From the NCBI RefSeq assembly GCF_016591715.1, contig NZ_AP024109.1:5270001-5334000 (forward strand): 64,000 nucleotides of DNA, read 5' to 3'. A program made the translations under genes and the position numbers. A model generated the notes under the pieces. The model worked only from the letters and a program-made list of their open reading frames with translations, was not told the origin of the DNA and searched no databases. Positions 8,147 to 17,173 of the stretch are shown piece by piece. This DNA is from Mesorhizobium sp. J8. GTDB taxonomy: Bacteria > Pseudomonadota > Alphaproteobacteria > Rhizobiales > Rhizobiaceae. Position 1 is the stretch's first letter. The number at the start of each line of letters is the position of its first letter.

Positions 8147-9562
8147 ATGGCGACCACGCAACTGGACAAGCCGAAAGGAGGCGGCCTCGGCGATCTCGCA
8201 CTGCGGACGCTGAGGGCAATGCCGCGCGCCTGGAACCGGTTCTGGCGTCTGATCGCGCTCTACATGCCGAAGCGGCTCTACGCCCGCTCGCTGATCATCG
8301 TCATCGCGCCGATGATCCTGCTGCAGTCGGTGGTGGCCTTCGTCTTCATGGAACGGCACTGGCAGACGGTCACCCAGCGCCTGTCGCAGGCGACGATCTC
8401 GGACATAGCGGCCGTCATCGACATGATGGAGACCTATCCGCACGACGCCGACTACGCCAACATCATCCGCATCGCCCAGGATCGCATGCAGCTGAAGGTG
8501 GACCTGCTGCCACCCGACCCGCTGCCGCCACCCGGCCCGAAGCCGTTCTTCTCCATCCTCGACGAGGCGCTGTCGTCGGAGATCACCAGGCAGATCAACC
8601 GCCCGTTCTGGATCGACACGGTCGGCAACTCCAACGTGGTCGAAGTCCGCGTTCAGCTTGAAGGCAAGGTGCTGCGCGTCTTCGTTCGGCGCAGCCAGGC
8701 CTATGCCTCGAACACCCACATCTTCCTGATCTGGATGGTCGGCACCTCGCTGGTCCTGTTGATGATCGCCATTCCCTTCCTGCGCAATCAGATCAGGCCG
8801 ATCCTGACGCTCGCCGAGGCCGCCGAGAGTTTCGGCAAGGGCCGGCCGATGCCGCGCGATTTCCGCCCGCGCGGCGCCGAGGAAGTCCGCCGCGCTGGTT
8901 TCGCCTTCATCCAGATGCGAGAGCGTATCGAGCGCCAGATCGAGCAGCGCACCGCCATGCTGACCGGCGTCAGCCATGATCTCAGGACCATCCTCACCCG
9001 CTTCAAGCTGCAGCTGGCGCTGGCCGGCGGCAAGGCCGAGACCAAGGCCGCGCTGAACCAGGACATCGACGACATGCAGTCGATGCTGGAAGGCTATCTT
9101 TCCTTTGCCCGTGGCGAGGCCGCGGAGGATACCGGCCGTTTCGACCTCAACGCCTATTTCCAGAAGCTCGGCGAGGAAGCGCAATTGCGTCGCTGCAAGC
9201 TCACGACGACACTGACGGGCGATCCGGCCGTGCATGTGCGGCCGAACGCCTTTGCCCGCTTGCTTTCGAACGTCATCGGCAATGCCTTCCGCTATGCCAA
9301 GACCGTCGAGGTCCACGCCAATCACGGTCGCGGCTCGCTCACCGTCACCATCGACGACGACGGTCCCGGCATCGCGCCCGACAAGCGCGAAGAGGTGTTC
9401 AAGCCTTTTCTGCGGCTCGACGAGGCACGCAACCTCGACGCCAGCGGCACGGGACTTGGCCTGTCGATCGCCCGCGACATCGCCCGCAGCCACGGCGGCG
9501 ACATCAGCCTCGAGGACAGCCCGCTCGGCGGCCTGCGCGCCGTCATCAAGGTGCCCGCATAG
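8147..9562 (+). CDS. sensor histidine kinase (EnvZ-like architecture)
   Basis: The 471-residue inner-membrane kinase has transmembrane helices near residues 50-68 and 189-211 enclosing a periplasmic sensor region with a Pro-rich loop, then HAMP, HisKA and HATPase domains. The H-box holds His277 in SHDLRTILTRF. The proline usual after HDLRT is Ile282 here. The ATPase N-box (NVIGNAFRYAK), DDGPGI and GTGLGLSIA boxes are intact. ATG at 8147 follows GGAAGGGC. It pairs with the regulator just upstream; no sensed signal can be inferred. Confidence 0.9.
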   Translation: MATTQLDKPKGGGLGDLALRTLRAMPRAWNRFWRLIALYMPKRLYARSLIIVIAPMILLQSVVAFVFMERHWQTVTQRLSQATISDIAAVIDMMETYPHDADYANIIRIAQDRMQLKVDLLPPDPLPPPGPKPFFSILDEALSSEITRQINRPFWIDTVGNSNVVEVRVQLEGKVLRVFVRRSQAYASNTHIFLIWMVGTSLVLLMIAIPFLRNQIRPILTLAEAAESFGKGRPMPRDFRPRGAEEVRRAGFAFIQMRERIERQIEQRTAMLTGVSHDLRTILTRFKLQLALAGGKAETKAALNQDIDDMQSMLEGYLSFARGEAAEDTGRFDLNAYFQKLGEEAQLRRCKLTTTLTGDPAVHVRPNAFARLLSNVIGNAFRYAKTVEVHANHGRGSLTVTIDDDGPGIAPDKREEVFKPFLRLDEARNLDASGTGLGLSIARDIARSHGGDISLEDSPLGGLRAVIKVPA

Positions 9563-9564
9563 CC

Positions 9565-9611
9565 AGAGCACGATTCCGAACCGACCATCGGTTCGGGACG
9601 AGATCATGCTC
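9565..9611. repeat. palindromic repeat, family B (diverged copy)
   Basis: The ends agagca and catgctc and the inner inverted repeat ccgaaccga / tcggttcgg resemble the family B copies at 21691, 28615 and 36865, with several changes. It follows the kinase stop directly. The remaining bases up to 9826 show no gene. Confidence 0.5.
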
Positions 9612-9826
9612 AATCAAAAACAGCTTCATCCGCCCGTCATGAAATCATGGTCAAGAGCGCGCATGAAGCGCGCGACCTTCGTTGATTCGGCCCTGCCTCC
9701 CCGCTTCGATCCCGTGCCCGCCCGGGTGCGCTGGAGCGAGGCGCGGGCTGCTGCGTGGCTGCCGTTCCGGCACCGCGCCGCCGCGCTCAGGAACTACAGA
9801 ACATCGTCATTCGCATCGGGATCGCC

Positions 9827-10891
9827 ATGCGCATCCTGATGGTCACCGACGCATGGCGGCCGCAGGTCAATGGCGTGGTGCACACGCTGGAGCGCCTGAC
9901 CGAGGCGCTGAAACCGTTCGACGTCGAGCTCGATTTCCTGACGCCGAACCTCTTTCGTACCTTGCCGATGCCGACCTATCCGGACATCCGGCTCGCGCTG
10001 ACGACGCCTGGCCGTGTCGCGCGCCTGATCGAGGCCGCTAGGGCCGACCACATCCACATCGTCACCGAGGGTCCGCTCGGCATCATGGCGCGCCGCCATT
10101 GCCGAAAGGTGGGCCGGCCCTTCACCACCAGCTACCACACGCGCTTTCCCGAATATCTCAGCGCCCGCCTGCCGGTGCCGGAAAGCTGGGCCTATAACTG
10201 GCTGCGCGACTTCCACAATTCCGGACAGGGCACGCTTGTCGCCACGCAATCGCTGGCGGACGATCTCGCGGCGCGCGGCTTCAACAAGCTGAGGCCCTGG
10301 ACGCGCGGCGTCGACACCGACCATTTCCGGCCTGACAAGCGCAAGGAAACCGGATTTCCGCGCCCGGTCTTCCTGTGCGTCGGCCGCGTCGCGATCGAAA
10401 AGAACCTGACCGCCTTCCTCGATCTCGACCTGCCCGGCAGCAAGGTGATCGTCGGCGAAGGGCCGGAACTGGCAAAGCTCAAGGCGCGCTACCCCGACGC
10501 GCATTTCCTTGGCCATCGCCCGAACGACGAACTGGCCGAGATCTACGCCTCGGCCGACGTCTTCGTCTTCCCGAGCCGCACCGACACCTTCGGCAACGTC
10601 ATCATCGAGGCGCTGGCCAGCGGAACGCCGGTGGCCGCCTATCCTGTGACCGGACCGATCGACATCGTCGGCGATGGCGTCGGCGGAGCCGTGTCGAACA
10701 ACCTCGGCGAAGCGGCGACGAAGGCGCTTGAAGTCGATCGCGCCGAAGCGCGCCAGCGCGCCATGCGCTACAGCTGGCAGGCCTGCGCCGAAATGTTCCT
10801 CGATGCGGTCGATGAGGCGCTGGGCATGCCAAGCAAGCGCGCTGGCCAGGACAGGGTGGCTCCGGGTCGCCCCAGGCTCGTCCTAGAATAG
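9827..10891 (+). CDS. GT4-type glycosyltransferase, mannosyltransferase-like
   Basis: The 354-residue GT-B fold enzyme opens with [18 protein letters not shown], where a Gly-rich loop follows the first strand, as in GT4 alpha-mannosyl and glucosyl transferases of the MgtA type. The C-terminal half has VGRVAIEKN and the donor-binding [12 protein letters not shown] with its conserved Glu. It is a cytoplasmic or membrane-peripheral enzyme using a nucleotide sugar; donor and acceptor (perhaps a glycolipid) are not deducible. The ATG at 9827 gives the family N-terminus. The last 9 bases overlap the converging csaA gene. Confidence 0.88.
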   Translation: MRILMVTDAWRPQVNGVVHTLERLTEALKPFDVELDFLTPNLFRTLPMPTYPDIRLALTTPGRVARLIEAARADHIHIVTEGPLGIMARRHCRKVGRPFTTSYHTRFPEYLSARLPVPESWAYNWLRDFHNSGQGTLVATQSLADDLAARGFNKLRPWTRGVDTDHFRPDKRKETGFPRPVFLCVGRVAIEKNLTAFLDLDLPGSKVIVGEGPELAKLKARYPDAHFLGHRPNDELAEIYASADVFVFPSRTDTFGNVIIEALASGTPVAAYPVTGPIDIVGDGVGGAVSNNLGEAATKALEVDRAEARQRAMRYSWQACAEMFLDAVDEALGMPSKRAGQDRVAPGRPRLVLE

Positions 10892-11242
10892 ACGCCCGCC
10901 GTCCGGAACCTTGCGCTCGATGGCGCCGAGCACAACGGCGCCTTCCTCATCGGGAAAGCCCAGCGTCAGCACTTCCGACATGAACGGGCCGATCTGGCGC
11001 GGCGGGAAGTTGACCACCGCGAAGACCTGCCGGCCTATAAGCGTCTCCGGCGCGTAGTATTTGGTGATCTGCGCCGACGATTTCTTCACCCCGATCGCCG
11101 GACCGAAATCGATCTTCAGCTTGATGGCCGGCTTGCGCGCCTCCGGAAACGGCTCGGCCTCGACGATCGTGCCGGCACGGATATCGACCCGGTCGAAATC
11201 GGCAAAGCTGATCTCGGGCTTGCGCTCGCTGCTGGAACTCAT
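10883..11242 (-). CDS. csaA: CsaA-type tRNA-binding domain protein
   Basis: The 119-residue protein is a stand-alone tRNA-binding OB-fold: [11 protein letters not shown] near the start, then [18 protein letters not shown] and the end [13 protein letters not shown]. CsaA dimers have been described as export-related chaperones and bind tRNA. Length and motifs match the family throughout. The ATG at 11242 is the natural start. It converges on, and overlaps by 9 bases, the glycosyltransferase gene, and lies 18 bases after the YbjN gene on the same strand, with which it may be co-transcribed. Confidence 0.9.
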   Translation of the reverse strand: MSSSSERKPEISFADFDRVDIRAGTIVEAEPFPEARKPAIKLKIDFGPAIGVKKSSAQITKYYAPETLIGRQVFAVVNFPPRQIGPFMSEVLTLGFPDEEGAVVLGAIERKVPDGGRLF

Positions 11243-11260
11243 CGGCGGTATCGGTTTGAT

Positions 11261-11761
11261 TCAGGCGTTTCCGTGGGTCTCGAAGAGCACGCTGGAGAGC
11301 GCGTCCTTGGCCGATGTACCCGACCAGACGACGAACTGGAAGGCCTGGAAATAGCATTCGCAGGCCTCGAGCGCCGACGACAGAAGCACCTCGACCTGCT
11401 GGCTCGAAGGCTCGACCCCGCCGGCAAGCAGCAGCGACTGCCGGAACATAATGGCACCTTCCTGCTCCCACAGATCGAAATGCCCGAACAGCATCTGCTC
11501 GTTGATGAGCGACAACAGCCGCATCACTTCCAGCGCCCGCGTCTCCGGCACCTTGATGTCGAAGGCGCAGGCCAGATGCAGCGCCTCGAAATCCTCCATC
11601 CAGGAAAAGGAGACATGGTAGTCGGTCCAACTGCCGGCGACCGAAATCGAAATCTCGTCGTCACCGGCGCGTTCGAAGGACCAGTCGTTGTTGTGGGCCA
11701 CCTGCTCGATGACATCCACCGGGTGGATTTCGCGGGAGAATTCGAGTTCGAGGAGTTCCAT
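11261..11761 (-). CDS. YbjN domain-containing protein
   Basis: The 166-residue acidic protein matches the YbjN family (a fold like type III secretion chaperones): a hydrophobic core around WSFERAGDDEI, the WTDYHVSFSW strand pair, and a helical C-terminal half ending CECYFQAFQFVVW. No enzyme motif is present. YbjN proteins have been linked to stress and motility control in enterobacteria; the role here is unknown. AGGAAG precedes ATG at 11761. The gene lies just upstream of csaA on the same strand. Confidence 0.8.
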   Translation of the reverse strand: MELLELEFSREIHPVDVIEQVAHNNDWSFERAGDDEISISVAGSWTDYHVSFSWMEDFEALHLACAFDIKVPETRALEVMRLLSLINEQMLFGHFDLWEQEGAIMFRQSLLLAGGVEPSSQQVEVLLSSALEACECYFQAFQFVVWSGTSAKDALSSVLFETHGNA

Positions 11762-12073
11762 GAATGCTTCCTGTGTTCAGGGGAGCGCCACACGCTCCGC
11801 GGGGCACACACGACGAACAATCTTGTCTAGAACTCGGACGGTCAGGACTTTCCAACGCAAAGACCCAACCGGACCCCACCGCCCGGCGCATGACCCTGCT
11901 CGAATCATGCAACAAATTCAGTCTATTGATCGGGAGTCGCGTGAACAGCCCAATTTTTCGCACTGCGTCATCCGCATGTGGAAAGGTGGCTGTCACGAAG
12001 ATTCATGCAATGCCGGTAAGCGATTCACGGCAAAGCGATTTTTCGGATCGCGCTATGTGGAAAAGTTTAACGA
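11762..12073. other. 312-bp gene-free region
   Basis: No credible gene is seen. It lies between two leftward genes, downstream of the UbiK-like gene and upstream of the YbjN gene, so it should hold the YbjN promoter. There is no clear T-tailed hairpin and no member of the repeat families seen elsewhere in the window. Confidence 0.4.
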
Positions 12074-12376
12074 TTATTTTTTTGCGCGGGGCTTTGCGGC
12101 ACCCGCAGGTGCGGCCTGTCCGGTCAGTTCGGCGAGCTTGGCCTCGAGCGCCTCGACGCGCGTCGCCAACTGGATGTTGTCTTCCCGCGCCTTGACCGCC
12201 ATCTCGCGCACGGCCTCGAATTCCTCGCGCTGCACCACATCCATGGAGTTCAGCATGCGCTCGGCCTGCGCCCGGAACGCCGTCTCCACCTCGCGCCGCA
12301 CGCCCTGCGCGGCGCCCGCGGCGTCGGTCATGATCTTCGCGAATTCGTCGAGAATGCGGTTCGGTCCGGTCGCCAT
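12074..12376 (-). CDS. UbiK/BMFP domain accessory protein
   Basis: The 100-residue protein is almost all helix: an amphipathic N-terminal segment (NRILDEFAKIMTDAAG), then a coiled coil with the BMFP pattern DVVQREEFEAVREMA and RVEALEAKLAEL, and an Ala/Lys-rich tail. This matches the BMFP/UbiK family, trimeric membrane-associated accessory factors of ubiquinone synthesis in Proteobacteria. GAGGATC precedes ATG at 12376; longer upstream readings do not resemble the family. It is divergent from the ParDE module. Confidence 0.85.
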   Translation of the reverse strand: MATGPNRILDEFAKIMTDAAGAAQGVRREVETAFRAQAERMLNSMDVVQREEFEAVREMAVKAREDNIQLATRVEALEAKLAELTGQAAPAGAAKPRAKK

Positions 12377-12458
12377 GGCAGATCCTCGCTTTGTCGTTTT
12401 GACGTAGTGGCGCGCGGCGCGGAATGCAAGCATGTCCAAGCGAGCAATCGCCACTGGA

Positions 12459-12486
12459 TTGTACGGCCAATAACTATTATTATACC
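12459..12486 (+). promoter_or_regulatory. possible parDE promoter
   Basis: ttgtac (12459-12464) and tatacc (12481-12486) are spaced by 16 bases, just upstream of the parD ribosome binding site, inside an AT-rich patch (ataactattattat) unlike the GC-rich surroundings. Such a patch is a plausible autorepressor target, but no clear inverted repeat was recognised. Confidence 0.35.
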
Positions 12487-12511
12487 GAGCGAAACCGCAA
12501 GGGAGCACATC

Positions 12512-12772
12512 ATGGCCATCAGTGCAGATCTGGGTCATCGCCTGGAGGATGTCGTGAACCGACTCGTCAGCGACGGCCGCTACAATTCGAAGAGCGAGGT
12601 TTTGCGCGAAGGCGTTCGCCTCGTTGAGGAGCGGGAGAAGCGACTCGCCGCACTGGATGCTGCGCTCGCGAAAGGCATGGCCGACATTGCCGAGGGACGC
12701 GTAAAGCCAGCCGAGGAAGTGTTTGACCGCCTGGAGGCCAAATACAAGGCGATGGCCGCGAGGAGCAGGTGA
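12512..12772 (+). CDS. parD: ParD-type antitoxin
   Basis: The 86-residue protein has an N-terminal ribbon-helix-helix domain (LGHRLEDVVNRLVSDGRYNSKSEVLREGVRL) and a flexible helical C-terminus rich in Lys and Glu that would wrap the toxin. ParD dimers bind the operon promoter. GGGAG precedes ATG at 12512. The stop overlaps the GTG start of the toxin in GTGA, the normal coupled arrangement of parDE modules. Confidence 0.9.
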   Translation: MAISADLGHRLEDVVNRLVSDGRYNSKSEVLREGVRLVEEREKRLAALDAALAKGMADIAEGRVKPAEEVFDRLEAKYKAMAARSR

Positions 12773-13071
12773 GGCGACTGATCTTTGCCGCACAGGCCGA
12801 GACGGACCTCGAGGCCATCACAGAACACATTGCCAAGGACAACCCGTTCCGGGCCGTGACCTTTCTTCAGGAACTGCGCAGTGCTTGCTTCGAACTGCGC
12901 GCGATGCCGGAGCGTTATTCCCTGATTCCGCGCTATCAATCTTCAGGAATTCGGCGTCGTGTCCACGATAACTATCTGATTTTCTTCCACGTCGGCACTG
13001 ACACCGTTGAGATCCTGCACGTCCTGCATGGCGCGATGGACTACGAACAGATTTTGTTCCCGGGAGCCTGA
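12769..13071 (+). CDS. parE: ParE/RelE-superfamily toxin
   Basis: The 100-residue protein matches the ParE branch of the RelE/ParE superfamily: [17 protein letters not shown] near the start, the Arg-rich strand [14 protein letters not shown], and the end [17 protein letters not shown]. ParE toxins inhibit DNA gyrase; some relatives cleave mRNA, and the family call does not settle which applies. It starts with GTG inside the parD stop (GTGA), so translation is coupled. Confidence 0.9.
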   Translation: MRRLIFAAQAETDLEAITEHIAKDNPFRAVTFLQELRSACFELRAMPERYSLIPRYQSSGIRRRVHDNYLIFFHVGTDTVEILHVLHGAMDYEQILFPGA

Positions 13072-13171
13072 TAGTAAGCTCGCTTACTCACGACATCGAC
13101 CTTGCCTTGACCGCGCCAAAACCCTGCCGCATGGTCCGCGCCCAATCGTGACCGTCTCCGGGGATCCCGTC

Positions 13172-14026
13172 TTGAGCGAATATTTCCTGTTGCCGCTGGC
13201 CTCCCTGCCCTTCCCAAACATCGATCCGGTCATCGTCCATATCGGGCCGCTGGCGGTGCATTGGTACGGCGTCGGCTACATCGTCGGCATCCTCTTTGCC
13301 TGGTGGTACGCCAAGCGCCTCGTCACCACCCCAGGCCTGTGGCCCGACGGCAAGCTGCCGATGAAACCCGAGGACCTCGACGACTTCATCGTCTGGGCGG
13401 CCATCGGCGTCGTGCTCGGCGGTCGCACCGGCTATGTGCTGTTTTACGACCTGCCGCGCTATATCGCGCATCCGCTCGACATCTTCGCCGTCTGGCAGGG
13501 CGGCATGTCGTTCCATGGCGGCTTGCTTGGCGTCATCCTCGCCATGACGTTGTTTTCGCTCAATCGCCGCATTCCTACCTGGACACTGTTCGATGTGGTG
13601 TCAGCCGGCGTGCCTGTTGGTCTCGGCCTGGTGCGTGTCGCGAACTTCATCAATTCGGAGCTTTGGGGCCGGCCCTCGGACGTGCCCTGGGCGATCGAAT
13701 TCCCCAATGGCGGCCCGTTCACCCGCCATCCCAGCCAGCTCTACGAGGCTTTGCTCGAAGGCCTCGTGCTGTTCCTTGTGCTGCGCTTCCTCACCCATTC
13801 GCGCCTGAAACTGAAGACGCCGCGCTTCGTCGGCGGCGCCTTCATCTGCGGCTACGGCCTGTCGCGCATCTTCGTCGAGTTCTTCCGCGAGCCCGACCAG
13901 CAGCTCGGCTACCTGCTCGGCACCAGCTGGCTGACCATGGGCATGATCCTCTCCACGCCGATGGTGCTCGCCGGCATCTGGGCTATGGCCACGGCGAAGC
14001 CGGTGCCCGAGCCGCGGGCGGCATGA
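13172..14026 (+). CDS. lgt: prolipoprotein diacylglyceryl transferase
   Basis: The 284-residue inner-membrane enzyme moves diacylglyceryl from phosphatidylglycerol to the lipobox cysteine. Seven membrane helices are apparent, with [20 protein letters not shown] and the Lgt signature [21 protein letters not shown] at 13172 ([11 protein letters not shown]) is preferred because GGGGAT precedes it; GTG at 13148 is an alternative without a ribosome site. The stop overlaps the next gene in ATGA. It would act on the lipoproteins seen here at 2156 and 17174. Confidence 0.93.
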   Translation: MSEYFLLPLASLPFPNIDPVIVHIGPLAVHWYGVGYIVGILFAWWYAKRLVTTPGLWPDGKLPMKPEDLDDFIVWAAIGVVLGGRTGYVLFYDLPRYIAHPLDIFAVWQGGMSFHGGLLGVILAMTLFSLNRRIPTWTLFDVVSAGVPVGLGLVRVANFINSELWGRPSDVPWAIEFPNGGPFTRHPSQLYEALLEGLVLFLVLRFLTHSRLKLKTPRFVGGAFICGYGLSRIFVEFFREPDQQLGYLLGTSWLTMGMILSTPMVLAGIWAMATAKPVPEPRAA

Positions 14027-15090
14027 CCCGGCTGAAGCAGCGCATCACAGGCCTGATCGGCGCGGCGGGGCCGATCCCGGTCAGCGAATATATGGCGCTC
14101 TGCCTGTTCGATCCCGAGGAGGGCTATTACACGACGCGCGAGCCCTTCGGCGCCGCCGGCGACTTCATCACCGCGCCCGAGATCAGCCAGATGTTCGGCG
14201 AGCTTGTCGCCGTCTGGCTCTACCAAGCCTGGCAAGGCGCCGGCCGGCCTCTGCCCGCGACCTTTGCCGAGATCGGTCCCGGCCGCGGCACGCTGATGAA
14301 GGACATGCTGCGCACCTGGTCGCGGCTCGACCCGGCGCTCGTCGCCGGCGCTTCCTTCGCCCTGATCGAGACTAGCCCGCGCCTGGCCGAGATCCAGAAG
14401 CAAACGCTCGCCGGCCAGAGCGTTGCGCTTGCCTGGCACCAGGCCATCGACACGCTGCCGCCGCAGCCGCTCTTCATCGTCGGCAACGAATTGTTCGACG
14501 CGGTGCCGATCCGGCAGTTTGTCTATGTCGGCACGGGTTGGCGCGAGCGCGTTGTCGGCCTCGACGGCGCCGATGAACTGCATTTCTTCGCCGGCGCTGG
14601 GTCCGTCGACCCGGCGCTGCTGCCGGCAGCCGCAGCCGATCCGCCGCAAGGCGCCATCGTCGAAGTGGCGCCAGCCCGTTCGGCTCTGATGTCGCGGATC
14701 GCAGAACGTATTGCCGGCCACGGCGGCGCCGGCCTCTTCATCGATTACGGCCATCTGCAGCCAGGGATTGGCGACACTTTCCAGGCGCTGCGCCGGCACC
14801 AGCGCGAGGACGTTTTGGCCAATCCTGGCGAAGCCGACCTCACTGCCCATGTCGACTTCGCCGCCCTTGCCGAAATGGCGCGAGCTCATGGTCTCGATGT
14901 GCAATTGTCGACGCAAGGCGAATTCCTGCTCGGCATGGGCCTGCTCGAGCGCGCCGGCACGCTCGGCGCCGATGCCGATCTCGGGACACGTCAAGCCATT
15001 TCCGACGCGGTCGAACGCCTGGCCGGTCCCGACGCGATGGGGGAGTTGTTCAAGGTCATGCAGGTCCTGCCGGCGAAGAAAGCCGGCTGA
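14023..15090 (+). CDS. SAM-dependent methyltransferase, MidA/NDUFAF7 family
   Basis: The 355-residue protein belongs to the DUF185 family, whose mitochondrial member NDUFAF7 dimethylates an arginine of complex I subunit NDUFS2. The N-terminal region [17 protein letters not shown] and [14 protein letters not shown], the SAM loop [14 protein letters not shown] and NELFDAVPI are characteristic. An equivalent role in complex I assembly is inference. It starts at ATG 14023, overlapping lgt by four bases, and precedes pgeF in the same direction. Confidence 0.9.
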   Translation: MTRLKQRITGLIGAAGPIPVSEYMALCLFDPEEGYYTTREPFGAAGDFITAPEISQMFGELVAVWLYQAWQGAGRPLPATFAEIGPGRGTLMKDMLRTWSRLDPALVAGASFALIETSPRLAEIQKQTLAGQSVALAWHQAIDTLPPQPLFIVGNELFDAVPIRQFVYVGTGWRERVVGLDGADELHFFAGAGSVDPALLPAAAADPPQGAIVEVAPARSALMSRIAERIAGHGGAGLFIDYGHLQPGIGDTFQALRRHQREDVLANPGEADLTAHVDFAALAEMARAHGLDVQLSTQGEFLLGMGLLERAGTLGADADLGTRQAISDAVERLAGPDAMGELFKVMQVLPAKKAG

Positions 15091-15178
15091 GATCGGCGAG
15101 CGGCCTAGCCGCCTGGTCCGCTTCGTTCTCCGAACTTCGCCTTGACGAACCCGCCTCGCACGGACGACAAACCCAACC

Positions 15179-15967
15179 ATGCTGAATCAGACCAGACCCG
15201 ATCCAGTACGCTCGCCGCTGCTTGAAAAGGCGCAAGGCACGCGCCACGGCTACTTCACCCGCGTCGGCGGCGTCTCCGACGGCATCTATCGAGGGCTCAA
15301 CATCGGCACCGGCTCCAGCGACGATCAGACGCTGGTCGCCGAGAACCGGCGCCGCGTTGCCGACTGGATGGGCGTGCCGGCGGATCATCTGTTGACCGCG
15401 CACCAGATCCATTCGCCGGATGTCGTTGTCGCCAGGGAACCCTTCGCCGGCCCTCGACCGAAGGCGGACGCCATCGTCACCGACCGTCCCGGCATCGCCA
15501 TCGGCGCCTCGACCGCCGATTGCGGGCCGGTCCTGTTCGCCGACGCCGAGGCGCGCGTCATCGGCGCCGCGCATGCCGGTTGGAAGGGCGCCTTCACCGG
15601 CGTGCTCGAAAACACGGTCGCCGCGATGGAAGCCCTTGGCGCCCGCCGCGAACGCATCGTCGCCGTGCTCGGCCCCTCGATCGGTCCCGACAATTACGAG
15701 GTCGGGCCGGAATTCGTCGCCCGCTTCGTCGAGGCCGACGCCGGCAATCTCCGCTATTTCAGGCCATCGGCAAACCTTGGCCACTCGATGTTCGACCTCA
15801 ACCGATATACGGTCGACCGGCTGCGTAAAGCTGGCGTGACCGCCGAGGGCCTTGGCCGCTGCACTTACGCGGAAGAAGACCTCTTCTATTCCTACCGGCG
15901 CACCACACACCGCAAGGAAGCGGATTACGGGCGCCAGGTTTCGGCAATCGTTCTGGAGAAAGAGTAA
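15179..15967 (+). CDS. pgeF: peptidoglycan editing factor PgeF (laccase-domain)
   Basis: The 262-residue protein has the YfiH/DUF152 metal site: STADCGPVLF, the following HAGWKGAF and the C-terminal YRRTTHRKEADYGRQ. YfiH-type proteins remove misincorporated amino acids from peptidoglycan precursors; older annotation is polyphenol oxidase, and purine nucleosidase activity is reported for relatives. ATG at 15179 gives the family N-terminus. Its TAA overlaps the next ATG (TAATG), so the two are translated together. Confidence 0.9.
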   Translation: MLNQTRPDPVRSPLLEKAQGTRHGYFTRVGGVSDGIYRGLNIGTGSSDDQTLVAENRRRVADWMGVPADHLLTAHQIHSPDVVVAREPFAGPRPKADAIVTDRPGIAIGASTADCGPVLFADAEARVIGAAHAGWKGAFTGVLENTVAAMEALGARRERIVAVLGPSIGPDNYEVGPEFVARFVEADAGNLRYFRPSANLGHSMFDLNRYTVDRLRKAGVTAEGLGRCTYAEEDLFYSYRRTTHRKEADYGRQVSAIVLEKE

Positions 15968-17118
15968 TGGCGCTGCATTTCGAACGTTCGGAATTCGACG
16001 CGCGGCGCGACCGGCTGCTGATCGAGATGGCCGAGAAGAAGCTCGACGCCGTGCTTTTGTTCGCGCAGGAGAGCATGTACTGGCTGACCGGCTACGACAC
16101 GTTCGGCTTCTGCTTCTTCCAGTGCCTGGTGGTGAAGGCCGACGGCTCGATGGTGCTGCTCACCCGTTCGGCCGATCTCAGGCAAGCGCGCCATACCTCG
16201 ACCATCGAAAACATCGTGCTATGGACCGATCGGCAGGGCGCCAACCCGGCGATCGACCTGCGCAACCTGCTCAACGACCTCGATCTGCTCGGCGCCCGCA
16301 TCGGCGTCGAATACGACACCCATGGCCTGACGGCCTATAATGGCCGCCGGCTGGACGAGCAGTTGCAGACCTTCGGCCAGATAGCCGATGCCTCCGGCAT
16401 CGTCGGCCGGCTGCGCCTGTTCAAGAGCCCGGCCGAGATCGCCAAGGCGGAAAAGGCTGCCAATCTATCCGACGACGCGCTGGACGCGGCGCTGCCGCTG
16501 ATCAAGCAAGGCGGCGACGAAGGGCTCATCCTCGCCGCCATGCAGGGCGCGGTCTTTGCCGGCGGCGGCGACTACCCGGCCAACGAATATATCATCGGCT
16601 CCGGCGCCGATGCCTTGCTTTGCCGCTACAAGGCCGGCCGCCGCAAGCTCACCAAGAACGACCAGCTGACGCTGGAATGGGCCGGTGTCTTCCACCATTA
16701 TCATGCTCCCATGATGCGCACCGTACTCACGGGCAAGGTGTCGAAGCGCCATCAGGAGTTGTTCGATGCTTCCCGTGCCGCCCTGCTCGCGGTCGAAAAG
16801 GCGATGACGCCGGGCAACACCTTCGGCGATGTCTTCGATGCGCATGCCCGTACGCTCGAAGCGCATAATCTGACCAAGCACCGGCTGAACGCCTGCGGCT
16901 ATTCTGTCGGCGCCCGCTTCACGCCGTCCTGGATGGACATGCCGATGTTCTACCAGGGCAATCCGGAGCCGATCGCGCCCAACATGACGCTGTTCGCGCA
17001 TATGATCATCATGGACTCCGAGACCGAGACCGCGATGACGCTCGGCCGCACCTACCTCACCACAGAATCGGCGCCGAAGCCGCTGTCGCGCCATGATCTC
17101 GACTTGATCGTACAGTGA
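15967..17118 (+). CDS. M24-family protein, creatinase/ectoine hydrolase-like
   Basis: The 383-residue protein has an N-terminal creatinase domain (VLLFAQESMYWLTGYDTFGF) and a pita-bread C-terminal domain. At residues 237-253, where metal-dependent M24 peptidases carry their two aspartates, it reads EWAGVFHHYHAPMMRTV, so those ligands are missing and His residues occur instead, as in metal-free creatinase and DoeA-like ectoine hydrolases. It is therefore probably a C-N hydrolase, not a proline peptidase. Coupled to pgeF by a one-base overlap. Substrate unknown. Confidence 0.82.
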   Translation: MALHFERSEFDARRDRLLIEMAEKKLDAVLLFAQESMYWLTGYDTFGFCFFQCLVVKADGSMVLLTRSADLRQARHTSTIENIVLWTDRQGANPAIDLRNLLNDLDLLGARIGVEYDTHGLTAYNGRRLDEQLQTFGQIADASGIVGRLRLFKSPAEIAKAEKAANLSDDALDAALPLIKQGGDEGLILAAMQGAVFAGGGDYPANEYIIGSGADALLCRYKAGRRKLTKNDQLTLEWAGVFHHYHAPMMRTVLTGKVSKRHQELFDASRAALLAVEKAMTPGNTFGDVFDAHARTLEAHNLTKHRLNACGYSVGARFTPSWMDMPMFYQGNPEPIAPNMTLFAHMIIMDSETETAMTLGRTYLTTESAPKPLSRHDLDLIVQ

Positions 17119-17173
17119 ATCCATAATGGTTGGTTCACGCGGGGGCGTTCGTCACTAGGGAGTTTTCAGGCAA

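Noticed and set aside
7316..9613. 765-codon open frame on the minus strand across the regulator and kinase genes
   Set aside because: It is antisense to genes with complete family motifs and has the His/Arg/Val/Asp-rich composition expected from the reverse of GC-rich coding DNA. Similar long antisense frames over the ABC exporters and the VWA gene were rejected for the same reason.
10602..10950. Short antisense frames near the glycosyltransferase-csaA junction
   Set aside because: Both flanking genes are well supported and converge with a 9-base overlap, leaving no room; the frames are Arg/Pro-rich shadows.
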